A stretch of DNA of 64,000 nt from Galeopsis tetrahit (Eukaryota; Streptophyta; Magnoliopsida; Lamiales; Lamiaceae), in NCBI GenBank assembly GCA_963675135.1, contig OY776123.1, positions 498,501-562,500 of the forward strand, written 5' to 3'. Position numbers and translations under genes: made by a program. The notes under the pieces are model-generated. The model saw only the letters and a program-made list of their open reading frames with translations. It searched no databases and was not told the DNA's origin. The number at the start of each line of letters is the position of its first letter. Position 1 is the first letter of the stretch. Below, in pieces: positions 24,472 through 37,059 of this stretch.

Positions 24472-27400
24472 ATGGCGGCTCTGAGTGCTAAAGCTCAAGC
24501 AAACCTGAGTAATGTATCCGGAGAAGAGCAGCAACGAGCTGCCATGGAGAATGAGAATGGTCATGAGCACACGGTTTCGGAGTACGAGCTCTCCAGAGAA
24601 GAACGAATCAGGGAGAATCGGGAGAGGATGGAGAAGCTTGGGATTTTTAATCTTTCTCAGAAACTCAATACCGGTAAATCCAATCCGAGGAAAGCATGTA
24701 ACCGGAAAACTCCGAAGTGCGACTCTCTTTTGCGCCCTTCCGGCCCCGTCCGCCGCTCTGGAAGGTGCTTCGTTATGCTCACTTTACTAGTTTCGTAATG
24801 TTTTTATTTATTTCGATTTTTGATATTGTTGCTGTCGCCTGTCTGGAGGTTTTGCAGTTTTGCTTTTGCTTTAGTTGAATGTTAATGGCTCTTTTCTGTG
24901 CTTTAGATCCTCTTATTGAAACGATGTTCGGTCTCCTATTTACAGTATGCATCAGTGTATACATTAGTCTCTGTGTTGGTGAAACTTGAATACTAGATGG
25001 AACATAATTCGAACGTTCTGATTTCATATTTTGCTTTGACATTTAGACTAAAAGCATGGTGTTAATGTGGTTCATTCATTGATTTGATCAGCATTTCTTT
25101 GATAACTCTGAAGCTAATTTCTTATTATTTCTCTTTTGGTGGGAATTAGGCTGCAGAACTCTACACCGGTTAGCTATTGCGAAGTAAATGTTGCAAAAAA
25201 GGACAAATCGTTGAATGATTGCGACATTCTGAGAGAAGAGGGGTCAAGGCCCGAAGTTTACACTGAGGAACATGCGAAAATGCTTGGCAGCACTGAAATG
25301 GTCTGGATTCCTTTTGTTGATGGATACGGAAAAGATGGAAAGCGAATTTATGATCCCGTAAAAGGGAAGACTTGCCACCAATGCAGGTCAGCAGCTTTTT
25401 CCTCCAATCATTTTTTTGGTTGTTTATTTGTTACTCCTTTAAAAGGCGCCTTTATATATTCAGAATAAATTTTATGTACCCATAATTAGTTTTATTCCTT
25501 TAACTTAATTGGATCGGAAAATCAAATTTATGTGAAGATCATTCATAGTTGCTTCCTAGCCCATGCATAACCACTTAAGCACTTAGTGTATTCTTAGCTT
25601 ATCATGCATTGAGTAGCTTGAGCATGTTTGTTCTTGAACCAGTTATTATGATTCTGTGCCTTCAATTTTCTAGTTTGTACAAAACTATGACTTTCGAAAT
25701 GATATTAGATATCTATATGAGGAAGTACTTGTATCACAACTATTTCACTTAATTTTTTTTGTTCTTTGAAGAACAAGCCTATTGATTTATTAAGTGATAT
25801 TGTTATCCCTAACCATATTTTGCAAATACACCATTTATTACAGAATCTAGAATCCCTCGAGGTCGACTTGTTGCATTGATATTGTTTCTAGATTTGTCTG
25901 GGAGTGTATTGAATCTTTTAAATCTTTTCTTTCACTTGTTCTATGTTTGAGTTAGTAGGGTGTTTATTTGAGGTTTGGTGATATGCTTTTGTTTTTCTTA
26001 TTCTTCTTCTTCTTTGCCTTCACCATTTGTATATCTACTTAAAGAGCCATCATTGTTCCAGGCAAAAAACTCTTGGTCATCGAACTTGTTGCAGCAAATG
26101 CGACATGGTTCAAGGACAGTTCTGTGGAGACTGCTTATATATGAGGTACAACACAATTTAATAATGCCCTGGGGATATATATTTAATATTTATTGCATTA
26201 ATATGTGTATCGAATAGCAGGATAATTGTTGCCAAAGGAGAGCAACTGGTAGATACTTAATTTCAAATTTTGCCAAAGGAAACATATCACTTATGATAAG
26301 TCATTCTATGTTAAGTTTAATATCTGGATAAGCATGAGAAGTTCTTTATAAGTTGTTGAATTGTAAAGGCTTTCTAGAATGGCTATTAAATGGCTATTAA
26401 TTAGCTACATTTTTCAAAGTAGAACGAGCATTTCATTTTCTATCCTTAGATCACGTTACAGATAATAGCATGCTATATAAATTGGTGAAGAGTATTATAA
26501 ATACGTAACATGGCAAAGTCAAAATTGTTCTAAGCCTTCAACCGAAACACAGATTTTTCAAGAATGAATTTTGTTGCAGATATGGGGAAAATGTGCTCGA
26601 AGCAGAAGCAAATCCCGAGTGGGTTTGCCCCGTTTGTCGTGGAATTTGCAACTGCAGTTTGTGCAGGCAAGCAAAAGGGTGGCCTCCTACTGGAGCTCTC
26701 TACAGGAAGGTAAATCCAGAAACACTAGCTTACTCCTCAATGCTTTGTTTTGTTTTTACGTTGTTATGGGGTTTTAACCAAACTGAATCGAAACAAATAT
26801 CATTGTATTTGATTCGTATTCATGAAACTATTTGAATATTCATAGTCATATTCGATTGTTATTCAAATATTAAAATTGATTCGTATTCGTTTTGAAATTG
26901 ATATCCGAATTCTTATTTTTTATTTTTTAGGCAAATCTGTTTAATTGTTTTTCTGCACACAACCTGTCTAATTATTATTTTTAGAGAAAATTTGTATAAT
27001 AATATTCTAAGTAATAGGGGGCAATATCCCTCTGGTACATCTCTCAACATACATTTACCTAATAAACACTTAACAAAGAATTATCAACAAGAGATTCAGC
27101 TGTTTCAACAGATGGCTAATCGGGTAAGGATTGAACTTAATTGATTATAATTAGGACTTTAAAAACCAAAAGTTTAATTAGTACTCCTAAATAAGTATAT
27201 TCTATATATGTATACTATATATTCATCCGAATATTAGCGGGTATCGAATCTAATATTTCGTATTTGTATTTCGAATGGGAATATCAATATTTGAATAGGA
27301 ATTGAAATTATTTGATTTGTTTGCATCCCTACGTTATTATGTAACTCCAACTTTGTGTCTTGCAGATTTCAGGTCTTGGCTACAAATCAGTGGCACACTA

Positions 27401-28028
27401 TCTCATCCAAACACGAAGTGCTACTGCTAAATCCCCAACGTCTGCTAAGAGATCATTGCCTTTTTCAGACATTGATGTAACTATGGGAGAGGATGATCTT
27501 ACTAAACCCTGCTCAGAATCTTTAAACCCTGATCCTCTATCATCCGTATCCAATAAAGAATCCGATGGTAGTAAAGTGGCTCCAGAAAGTGGAGTGCCGA
27601 GTCATGCTGTTGCCATTGTATCGAAAGAGCATCCATTGAAGCCTGAACTTGAAGCTGAATGTACAGAGCAGAGAATAGTTGTTTTTGAGCCAAAAACCAA
27701 TATGGAGTTGCTGAATGATCCTTCCATTAATGCTGTTGCCATTCTATCGAAAGAGCGTCCATTGAAGCGTAAACTTGAAGAACTTGAAGATGAATGTACA
27801 GAGCAGAAAATAGTTGTTACAGAGCCAAAAACTAATATTGAGTTGCTGAATGATCCTTCCATTAATGAGTCCAAAAAGGGTTCTTTATCTGAAACTCTTG
27901 AAATCAAGACTCCTATTGCATCAGAAAAAACTCCTAAATCCGCCAGGAAACGTGCCCGCTATGAACCAGTACCTGATAGTGTAGCTGGAAGGTTAAGGCA
28001 GAGACGCAACAACATTGCTGTGAAATGA
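24472..28028 (+). CDS. CDCA7-like protein with zf-4CXXC_R1 zinc finger
   Basis: Five exons: 24472-24764, 25150-25386, 26062-26145, 26580-26709, 27366-28028; 1407 nt, 468 aa. The start is the ATG of MAALSAKAQANLS; the frame is open upstream but has no earlier ATG. An N-terminal helical stretch (REERIRENRERMEKLGIF) precedes the cysteine-rich domain at about residues 173-236: CHQCRQKT, RTCCSKCD, QFCGDCLYMRYGE, WVCPVCRGICNCSLCR, then GWPPTGALYRK and GYKSVAHYL. This is the CDCA7 / MAO-A-repressor-R1 zinc finger, which in vertebrates recruits the remodeller HELLS (plant DDM1) to hemimethylated DNA. The C-terminal exon is acidic, contains an internal duplication, and ends in a basic KSARKRARYEP stretch. 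I recall Arabidopsis At4g37110 and At2g23530 as its closest relatives. Confidence 0.9.
26767..27331. mobile_element. hAT-like low-complexity element in CDCA7-like intron 4
   Basis: Right end TTTGCATCCCTA is the complement of TAGGGATGCAAA; the left end is tggggttttaacc. The flanks cgttgtta (26759-26766) and cgttatta (27332-27339) differ at one of eight bases, fitting an old hAT duplication. The interior is made of attcgtattc / gaatattcgaat words, unlike the cgag words of the 22-kb copy. Confidence 0.6.
27606..27868 (+). repeat. In-frame coding duplication in the CDCA7-like last exon
   Basis: Units 27606-27731 and 27732-27868 encode AVAIVSKEHPLK.ELEAECTE... and AVAILSKERPLKRKLEELED..., each ending ELLNDPSIN. 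The second unit has about four extra residues (KLEELED). Confidence 0.85.
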
Positions 28029-31000
28029 CAAAATTGAACCTGGAGAGCACAGATAAGGGCACATTTCTTTTTGGGACGACGAAAGCTTTGGCCGACAGGT
28101 TTTTTTGACGGAGGTATAATGGCTTCCGTATTATATTATGTTGTATGTTTGTCGTGAAATATGCCGTCTAGTCTGTTTGTAGTTTAGAAACTAGTTTAAG
28201 ACATCACTCCGTTCGGATCCAGCACTTTTTGTAGATTTCGTGTGTGTTTGCAAACTCTGTTAACACCTTCTAGAATCACCTTTTTTCAAACTCCGTAAAG
28301 AGTAGCTTTTGAAAAAGGCGATTTTACCCCGCATTTTGTAGAGTTTGCAAACACCGCGCCCTCGTTGCGGATCATGTATTCAAAATTCAAAAGTGAGGAC
28401 TAATTTTAATCAAAGGAGAAAGTGGTAATTTTGTTGTAGCAAAAGTGAGGTGACAAAAGAGAAGCACTAACTCAGAAAATGGAGTTAGTTCAAATTCAAA
28501 ATTGACATAAAGCACCAAAGTTGATTATTTACTAATGTAATCATTCATGTAGAAAAATCTGTGTGAATCCATAGTTATTCCTTCCCATCATAAAGATAAA
28601 GATGGAATTTTATAAATAAACAAATAATAAGTGACTCAAGATGAGAATGTCACCATAACAGTAGTGATACAAAATATACAAACAAAACTCGTTTAACATC
28701 AGAGTTTTTGCGCTCTGTACAGATATGATCCCATAAAAATTATTTGTACTTTAGGAATTTTGAATCTAAGACTATTTATAGAATGACGGTTTCTCAACCA
28801 TAGCTATTAGCTTCCCATAACTCTGAATAATCTTAGAAATCGCAACATGTGTCAACATCCTCCTTAACATTTACGAACTACAACCGTATGAAAACAATAT
28901 TGAAACGTCATGTGTTAGAAGAAATGACAAACTAGGGTGTTGTCTTAAATGGGTCAACATCTAAGTATAACATCAAATACTTAAGGAATAATTCAGTGCA
29001 TGTATTTGTCCATACAAATACTTTGAAAACACTCAAAATTATCAGAAGTTGGTACCAATCAAATGAACTTTCATCTCTCGTATACGTAATGCCCTCTTCA
29101 AGTATTATTACTATAATAAACATATTTCACAATATTTATTTAATATTATAGTAAAAACTTTTGATCAGAACTAGGTCAATTTCAATTTGAAGCAATTAAT
29201 GTTGATGATTTGCCATTTTCACGCCATTTTTCGAGCAATAAATTGGTTGATTGTCGTTGTCAAATGGCATTTTTAGTGTAAATTATACTCTTAACACATG
29301 AATTTATTTTGGACTAGGTTTGCAAAATGTTTATTTGAGCTCTCCTAACTCAAGTTCAATGATATTCGATTTGTTAGCTCGTACAAATTATACTGTAATA
29401 AATAGTTTTGACTTTTATATAGGAGTATATGATATTCCCACCACAAACATGTAATTAAATTGTTTAATTAAATAAAACTATAGAAGTAGTAGATATATAT
29501 ATATATAATTAATTGATAACTAATTAAATTCTAAGACTGAAATTTTAATGTTTAGGCTCAATTAAGGTTAAAAAACTCGTGAAAATTTGATAATTAAGTA
29601 AGTCTGAACTCGAATCGATAATTACACTCGAGCTCGATTCTAGTTGAATATATTCAAATTAAGATAAACTAATAAAATTTGCATTTCACATTTTTTAGAA
29701 TTATGATCTAAAGGCGTATTTCAAGTTTGAAGCATGTTGATTAAATTAGAGCAAATTAAAGTACATTAGGGCTTTTGAAATCATATCATGGATTAAGATT
29801 AAATAAATATTTTTAAAAAATAAAAAATGTTTATTTACTAATAAAATTTAGAGAAAAAAAAACCCCCTTTGTAGGTGGATTGTAAATAAATGCTGTAAAC
29901 GACCACATTTATTACTACCCTACCTACTGAGAGCGACCCACACACCCAGAATCTTTATTTTACATTTTACAGTAAATATTAAAGTATAAAATAATGTTTT
30001 AAATTATACATCTAAATACACATATTTTGGATTCTTAATTTTCTGTTATATCGATTATAGGATAATGAAGTTTGCAATATAGATTATTTAAAAAAAAAAA
30101 AAAATCTTTGAAGGTAGTAAGAACTTTCCCGCAAATTTTTGAGTTTTTATAAAAATATATTAATATCGATAAAAAATGAAATTTATGTACTAAAATTAAT
30201 TATTTGTCTATAAACATAACTTTCTACATTCAATATATATTATATACTATAGATATTAGTAATTAACTTAGTTCAAAACAAGTTAGAATACATATTAAGT
30301 ACAAACCAAATTACCTAAAAATTGAAAATTTGACCAATTTCTTATAGATATAAAAATAAATTACTACTTTCCCCAAAAAATTAAAATAAATAAAAAAATT
30401 ACTACCAAAAAGTGATTGTGAACCCAAGAGGGCAACATGGGTAAAAGTTAGAAATGGCATTAATTATGTCTGGCTTTGTGTAATGGGTGCAATCTAATTT
30501 TTGTACCCCTCTATTTATTGTCTCTTCATTTTATTTTATTGGAATATTATTTAATTATTTATATATATATATATATATACATATAGTTGGAATAGTAAAG
30601 TATCTTTATTTATTTATAATTTTACATAGTTCCAATATTATGAAGCATTAAATCCTTTTACCTAATCTTGATTTTTATTTTTTATATAGATTTTATTCAC
30701 CTTGTCACAATTATTCTTAGGGACTTGCACGATTTTAATTTTTTTGTTAGTGAATAAATTCAACCATGAGTCGTACAATTTAATAAATTGGAAGATTCTT
30801 CAAGTCAAAATCGATTTTTATATTTTTTATGTATGTCAAAAAGTTAAAATTGTAGTCAAATAGTAGCATTTTGTTTATGATTTGTTTTTGGATTCTTGCG
30901 CCAAAGTCGACCATCCACACAAGAGGAATCCTAAGATAAAAATATACTCCATCTACTGTTTAGTTCGATTTTCACACTGATTTGTACACGAAAATTAAAA

Positions 31001-34000
31001 AATGAGAATAAAATAAAAGTATTAGAGTTCTTTTAATTTTATTAAAATTTTAAAATATTTTACACATAAAATATTTTTAATTAAAATAATTTTTAAAATT
31101 TTGTAGGTTATAAACTCAAATTCAAATAAAAAAAAATAGTTTACTATAAGGTCAAATTATAATACTACTACAACTACAAGATCAAAAATACTACAAAAAC
31201 ACTTAACTTTTTTCTAAATATTATGCTTCTACTATGCAAAATATATTATTACAAGATAAAAATATGTTACTACAATTAAAAAATGAAGAGCAATATGTGT
31301 TACTTTAAAATATGTTATTACATAGATTGACCTTGTAGTATGACCAAATAAATATATTTCAATTACATTTGAATTTTTGTTTCAATTTATTTTAATTGTA
31401 AAATATTTCATATAAATTTTAAATATAATATTTTAAAATAGTAAAAAATAAAACTCAATAGAAAAATACTGTGCCTCCAGCACGAGATATACAGATGGTT
31501 CCATGTAAAACTTTTTTCATAAATTAATTAAAAAATGAGATGCATAGATATGATGAAATATTAACTAATTAATTAATCAACTATAGAATATTAATGGTTG
31601 ACTAAATCAAAATTGAAACATATGCAAGTGGAAACAGTCGAGCACTAAACATTTCTCTGATTATTTAAATTTATTCTAATGCATTATTTACATATATAAG
31701 ATAAATTTTAATTAAATTACAAAAACAAATTATAATTAATTAAAATCATACCCAAGACAACGCACACAAATCCGAACAACTGTTTTTGTTTTTCCTAAAA
31801 AGAATATATTTATATAAAGTTATGCAAAAGTGTTATATAAAAAAGAGTAATATCACCTTTTAGCTTCAAATATTACTTGTATATTGTACGTATTCTCCAA
31901 TAAATGATTATTTTTTAAACGATTTATTAAATAATTAATACTTTTATAACCACTTTTATATAAAATAACATTGAATTTTTTATTTATCAAATCAAATTGG
32001 AAAAGGAAAAAACAATTATGCAAGTTTCTTGGATCTGTGTATTAAAAGTTGGAAGAATTACATTACAAGTATTTTTGTTGTTGTTTTACAACTATGTGCA
32101 TATTTAATTTTTTAAATATACTTTACCATATCCACTTTATTCTCTATTTTATCTACTATAGATAATATTTCATAAAATCTGTTCAAAAAGAAACATGAAT
32201 ACTTTACAAGAAAAATGTCAACTTATCGAAAGAGAGAGGGGAATGATAGATATTTAAAATATAATTTTCATTTAAAATGAGAAATTGTAAAAATATATAC
32301 AAATTATTTAGTGAGAAACGAGAGTCAAATAGTTCAAACGACAGACATTTTGAAACAATTCTGAAACAAACTATATGAAACGGAGGGAATTGTAATTTTG
32401 TGAGCCTATGGATAGATTAGTGCACATGCTATTAGTTAAAAAAACACAATAATTGATCAGTCATGCTCACCAGATAGTTGTTAACGTATAAACAACCACT
32501 AATTATTAATTAGCTAAATCACATGAACGATAATGACAATAAACATATATACTTAAACATCAAAAATCAAGAAATTTTGACTATTTTTATCTTAAAATTT
32601 ATGAATACAGTAATGGAAGTAGTGATTGTCATGATAATATATTGCAATCTCTTCAAACAAAGAATTATATTCGAGAAAATCAAAATGAATCAATAATTTT
32701 TATACCCTTGTAAAACGTGTCTTCAATTAAAAGTAGTCTTAAACATGTTATTGGGAAAAAAAAACATTAACTAATTTTGTAGTTCAAGATTTGAGAATTG
32801 TCAAGTTTTGAGTTTTTATTTTTAAAAAACCTAAAGAAAAAAATTGACCGAGAGATTGAAGGCTCGATCCAAATATAAGAACTATCATAAAAGTAAAAAG
32901 TTCTAACTAAAGTATATCCTACCACATTGACATTACGACAAACAAGATTTAATTCGAAAGAAGAACTTGCTTCCAACAAATTTCAAAATGATTCAACTTG
33001 ACAAATTTAATCGCGAAAAGATACTTATAATCGATAAAATGGTTCGAATTGAAATTAAGGGAATTTTTATTTTTGCCCTCTATATCGGAGATATATGTTA
33101 AAGGATGAGTTATCTCCATACGAATCGTATTATTAGTGTTGCGCTCTAAAATAAAAGCTGTGCTAACTATCCAGAATCTGAATACTTAGAAAATGATAAA
33201 ACTGTAATACTTATATTCAAAGTGTGTAAAATAACTACTCCCTCCGTCCCGGAGGAACTTGCACCCTTTGACTGGCACACATTTTAAGAAATGTGTAAGA
33301 AAATGTGTAATGATTGATGTTTTGAGGGGTAGTTTTGTAAACTTTTATGAATAAAGTAAAGTAAAAAGTAGATTGAGTGTGGAAAAGTAATGACGGTAAA
33401 TATGAGTATATTTCAAGGGTGAGGGTTGTGAAGATATTTCCTTTTATGGAGTGTGCAAATTGGTATGAGACATACATATATGGAAAGTGTGCAAATTCCT
33501 GTGGGACGTAGGAAGTATAATTGAAGAAATAAATATTAAAATTCATTAAAAGATAAATACTCCGTCATTACACAACATTCTGAACATCCAGAATCCCGGA
33601 CAAATATCCTTACCAAAAAATAATTCACATAAATTAATTTGGATTGGCTATTTTCTCATGCAACAAATTGTAAATAGAAAAAAACAGCTTTAACTAATTG
33701 ACTTTTTAGCTGTTAGAAAAAGAAAAAAAAAGTAGTAGGGCCCAACAAAATTAAATTTGGTTTAATCAAGAATCTAATTAATTAAAACAAGAATAGACAT
33801 TTTTATTGCAGTGAAAGAAAGTCAAACGTAATTTTGCTCACTGTTTTGTTCGTAAAAGCAGGTTTGGGTTTATAGCAAATAGGTCAATGTCAAAAGAGGA
33901 ATGTTAGAGAGAGAAAGTGAATATATACATACACGATACATACATACTGAAACAGAGAGAGGGGCGGTACTGGTAGAAATGAATTGTGGCATGTTTTCTG

Positions 34001-34338
34001 ATTCACAATTCCAGTAAATGTGCATTTGTTGTGAATTTAATTCAGTTGCAGTAGAGAGAGAAACAAGAGAGAGACTGTACGTACACAAGAAATATTGAGA
34101 AAAAGTAACTCTTTTTTTTTTTTTGATTTTGTCAACTTGAAAAATTCCTGTTCTTGGGGATCTGGGGTTTTGTTTTTGTTTATGGGGTTTGCTGTTTTGT
34201 TATTTTCTTGATAATTCGAGGTGGAATTAAGCCCTAATTTGGAATCTAGGGTTTTTTTTTTATCAACTCAAAAACCCCTAATTTGCTTTTTTCATTTCAG
34301 ATTGATTGTAACCGGAAGAACAAGATAGAGCAATTTTA
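28029..34338. other. Gene-free AT-rich region and 5' region of the MOCOS-like gene
   Basis: No coding gene supported over about 6.3 kb. 28200-28380 has inverted pieces around agtttgcaaac. 29310-29680 has worn low-complexity ctcgag words. TA microsatellites lie near 29490 and 30560. A MITE lies at 33236-33517. The last 300 bp (GA-rich, then T-rich leader with ctttttttttttttgattttg) is probably the 5' UTR of the next gene. The remainder shows nothing I can name. Confidence 0.5.
33236..33517. mobile_element. Stowaway-like MITE (ctccctccg family)
   Basis: Left end TACTCCCTCCGTCCCGGAGG and right end GTGGGACGTAGGAAGTA are inverted copies, extending into aacttgcac / gtgcaaattc. A relative with the same ends lies at 56797-57088. 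Confidence 0.65.
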
Positions 34339-37059
34339 ATGCATCTCTCTCTATGGAAGCCATTGTCGCACTGCGCATCTTTGCTCTTGGACAAAAAGAG
34401 CCGCCGGAGAGATCACATGTCCGAACATTCAAGCGACGAAATTAGGGCAAATCCATCGGCGCTTCGCAAATTGCAAGAACACAAACTCAGGGAAGCTCTC
34501 GAAGAAGCTTCCGAAAATGGCTCCCTCGCCAAATCCAAAGACATTGATTCCGATTTATTACAAAATCCAGACGACGACGGCGGCGCCGCCGCCGACGGCG
34601 GCGGGTTGGGCAGATCGCGGTCACTCGCGCGGTTGAATGCTCAGAAGGAGTTTCTTAAAGCGACTTCTCTTGCAGCTGAACGCACATTTGAGTTTTCAGA
34701 TGAAATCCCTACTCTTAATCTGGCCTTTTCGAAGTTTCTTACAATGTATCCGAAATACAGATTATCTGAAAAGATTGATGAGCTGAGGGGAGATGAATAT
34801 GCCCATTTGTCTTCTTCATCTTCAAAGGTATGCCTTGATTACTGTGGATTTGGGCTGTTTTCATTGCTGCAAACTGTTCATTACTGGGAATCTTCTACTT
34901 TCAGTTTATCTGAAATTACTGCTAATTTGAGTAATCATGCTTTGTATGGGGGGGCTGAGAAGGGGACAGTAGAACATGATATAAAAACTCGAATAATGGA
35001 CTATTTAAACATCCCTGAGAATGAATATGGCCTTGTGTTTACTGTTAGCCGTGGCTCTGCTTTCAAATTGCTTGCTGAATCGTACCCGTTTCATACGAAT
35101 AAGAAGCTCTTGACTATGTCCGATCACGAGAGCCAGTCGGTGAATTGGATGGCTCAGAGTGCTCGTGAGAAGGGTGCGAAAGTTCAGAGCGCGTGGTTTA
35201 AATGGCCTACTTTGAAACTGTGTTCGACTGATCTTAGGAAGCAGATTTCGAATAAGAAAAGGAGGAAGAAAGATTCTGCGACGGGGCTTTTCATGTTCCC
35301 TGTTCAGTCGAGGGTCACTGGTGCGAAATACTCGTACCAATGGATGGCCTTAGCTCAGCAGAACAATTGGCACGTTTTGCTCGATGCTGGGGCGTTGGGT
35401 CCTAAGGACATGGATTCTCTGGGGTTGTCTTTATTCAGACCCGATTTCATCATCACCTCGTTTTATCGGGTATTTGGGTTTGACCCAACTGGATTCGGGT
35501 GCCTTCTAATCAAGAAATCGGTTATGGCAAGCCTTCAGAGCCAGTCGGGACATGCGGGGTCTGGTATAGTCAAAATCACGCCTGTTTTTCCGGTCTACTT
35601 GAGTGATTCGGTGGATAATTTCCCTGGATTCGGTGAAGATGAAGAAGCCAGTGGGACGAACGGGGAAACTAATTCTGAAACTCGAGCTGGATCTCAGTTG
35701 CCTGCTTTTTCCGGTGCTTACACTTCTGCTCAAGTGAGGGATGTGTTTGAAACGGAGATGGAGCATGATAATGGTTCGGATAGAGATGGAGCAAGCACGA
35801 TTTTCGAAGAAACGGAGAGTATTTGTGTTGGAGATGTGATGAAAAGCCCTGTTTTTAGTGAAGATGAATCGTCTGATAACTCGTTGTGGATTGATTTGGG
35901 CCAGAGTCCACTCGGATCAGAGAATTCGAACAAAAACAAGATTTCGTCTCCATTGCCGCCTGCTTGGTTTTCTAGCAGAAAAAATAATAAGCTGACTTCT
36001 CCAAAAGCATCAAAGTTATCCAGCAGCCCATTGTATGGGGGAAAAGAATTGAATCCAGATCGCCACATGTTGTCATTTGATGCTGCAGTTCGATCGGTTT
36101 CTCAAGAGTTCGATCATTTCAAGGAGATCCCTGAAGAGGAGCAATTTACCGAAAGACCCCGTGCTTCGGGAGAATGTTATCACGAAATTGAAGAAGAGCC
36201 CGAAACCAGCAAATCGAGTCAAAAGGAGAGTGCGATAAGAAGAGAAACGGAAGGGGAATTTAGGTTACTTGAAAGACGGGAAGGAAGTAGAATTGCTGGT
36301 GGGAGATTTTTCGGGATAGAAGAAACGGAGCAACCGGGAAGCAAGGGGAGACGGGTGTCCTTTAGTACGGAAGACAATCGGAGAGGGCACTTTAGTCAAA
36401 CTATAGAGACGGGGGACTTATCTGTTAATAGTCTTGACGATGAAGACGATATGAGCAACGGGGATTATGGTGACGGTCAAGATTCAGACAGGGGCGAACC
36501 CGAGATCGTTTGTAGGCATCTTGATCATATAAACATGTTGGGGCTCAACAAGACGACCTCCCGTCTTCGTTTCTTGATTAACTGGCTCGTTACGTCTATG
36601 CTGCAGTTAAGGTTGTCCGGGTCTAGTGAGTCGGATAGTAAGCCTCTCGTTCATATTTATGGCCCGAAAATTAAATACGAACGCGGGGCTGCTGTTGCGT
36701 TCAACGTGAGGGACAGAAACCGGGGGCTAATTAGTCCGGAAATTGTGCAAAAACTGGCGGAGACGCATGGGATTTCCCTCGGTGTTGGAATACTAAGTCA
36801 TATACGGATCCTCGATAACCCTAAAAAACAGGGGCGTTGTTCGAGTTTGGACGATACTACCCTCTGCAAGCCGATGGAAAACGGGAAACGTGAGGGTAAA
36901 CACGGGTTTATTAGAGTTGAGGTTGTGACTGCCTCACTGGGCTTTTTGTCCAACTTTGATGATGTTTATAAATTATGGGCATTTGTGGCCAAGTTTCTTG
37001 ATCCAACTTTTGTGAAAGAGGGTGGGCTTCCCCCTGTGGCGGAGGAAGTTGAAGAATGA
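34339..37059 (+). CDS. MOCOS-like PLP-transferase-fold protein (At4g37100/At2g23520/At5g66950 group)
   Basis: Single-exon 906-aa gene. Residues about 110-425 form a fold-type-I aminotransferase/cysteine-desulfurase-like domain related to the N-terminal part of molybdenum-cofactor sulfurase: NHALYGGAEKGTVEHDIK, TVSRGSAFKLLAESYPF, TMSDHESQSVNWM, LLDAGALGPKDMDSLGL, then SFYRVFGFDPTGFGC. At the last motif, true MOCOS enzymes have SFYKIFG, where Lys binds PLP; here the residue is Arg377. The middle (about 430-740) is acidic and Ser-rich, probably disordered, with short conserved pieces (PAFSGAYTSAQVRDVFETE, IFEETESICVGDVMKSP, SLWIDLGQSPLGS). The C-terminal 160 aa (EPEIVCRHLDHINMLGLNKT, YGPKIKYERGAAVAFNVRD, GILSHIRI) is well conserved. 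The molecular role is unknown. It is often named MoCo sulfurase, which the residue change argues against. Confidence 0.9.
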   Translation: MHLSLWKPLSHCASLLLDKKSRRRDHMSEHSSDEIRANPSALRKLQEHKLREALEEASENGSLAKSKDIDSDLLQNPDDDGGAAADGGGLGRSRSLARLNAQKEFLKATSLAAERTFEFSDEIPTLNLAFSKFLTMYPKYRLSEKIDELRGDEYAHLSSSSSKVCLDYCGFGLFSLLQTVHYWESSTFSLSEITANLSNHALYGGAEKGTVEHDIKTRIMDYLNIPENEYGLVFTVSRGSAFKLLAESYPFHTNKKLLTMSDHESQSVNWMAQSAREKGAKVQSAWFKWPTLKLCSTDLRKQISNKKRRKKDSATGLFMFPVQSRVTGAKYSYQWMALAQQNNWHVLLDAGALGPKDMDSLGLSLFRPDFIITSFYRVFGFDPTGFGCLLIKKSVMASLQSQSGHAGSGIVKITPVFPVYLSDSVDNFPGFGEDEEASGTNGETNSETRAGSQLPAFSGAYTSAQVRDVFETEMEHDNGSDRDGASTIFEETESICVGDVMKSPVFSEDESSDNSLWIDLGQSPLGSENSNKNKISSPLPPAWFSSRKNNKLTSPKASKLSSSPLYGGKELNPDRHMLSFDAAVRSVSQEFDHFKEIPEEEQFTERPRASGECYHEIEEEPETSKSSQKESAIRRETEGEFRLLERREGSRIAGGRFFGIEETEQPGSKGRRVSFSTEDNRRGHFSQTIETGDLSVNSLDDEDDMSNGDYGDGQDSDRGEPEIVCRHLDHINMLGLNKTTSRLRFLINWLVTSMLQLRLSGSSESDSKPLVHIYGPKIKYERGAAVAFNVRDRNRGLISPEIVQKLAETHGISLGVGILSHIRILDNPKKQGRCSSLDDTTLCKPMENGKREGKHGFIRVEVVTASLGFLSNFDDVYKLWAFVAKFLDPTFVKEGGLPPVAEEVEE

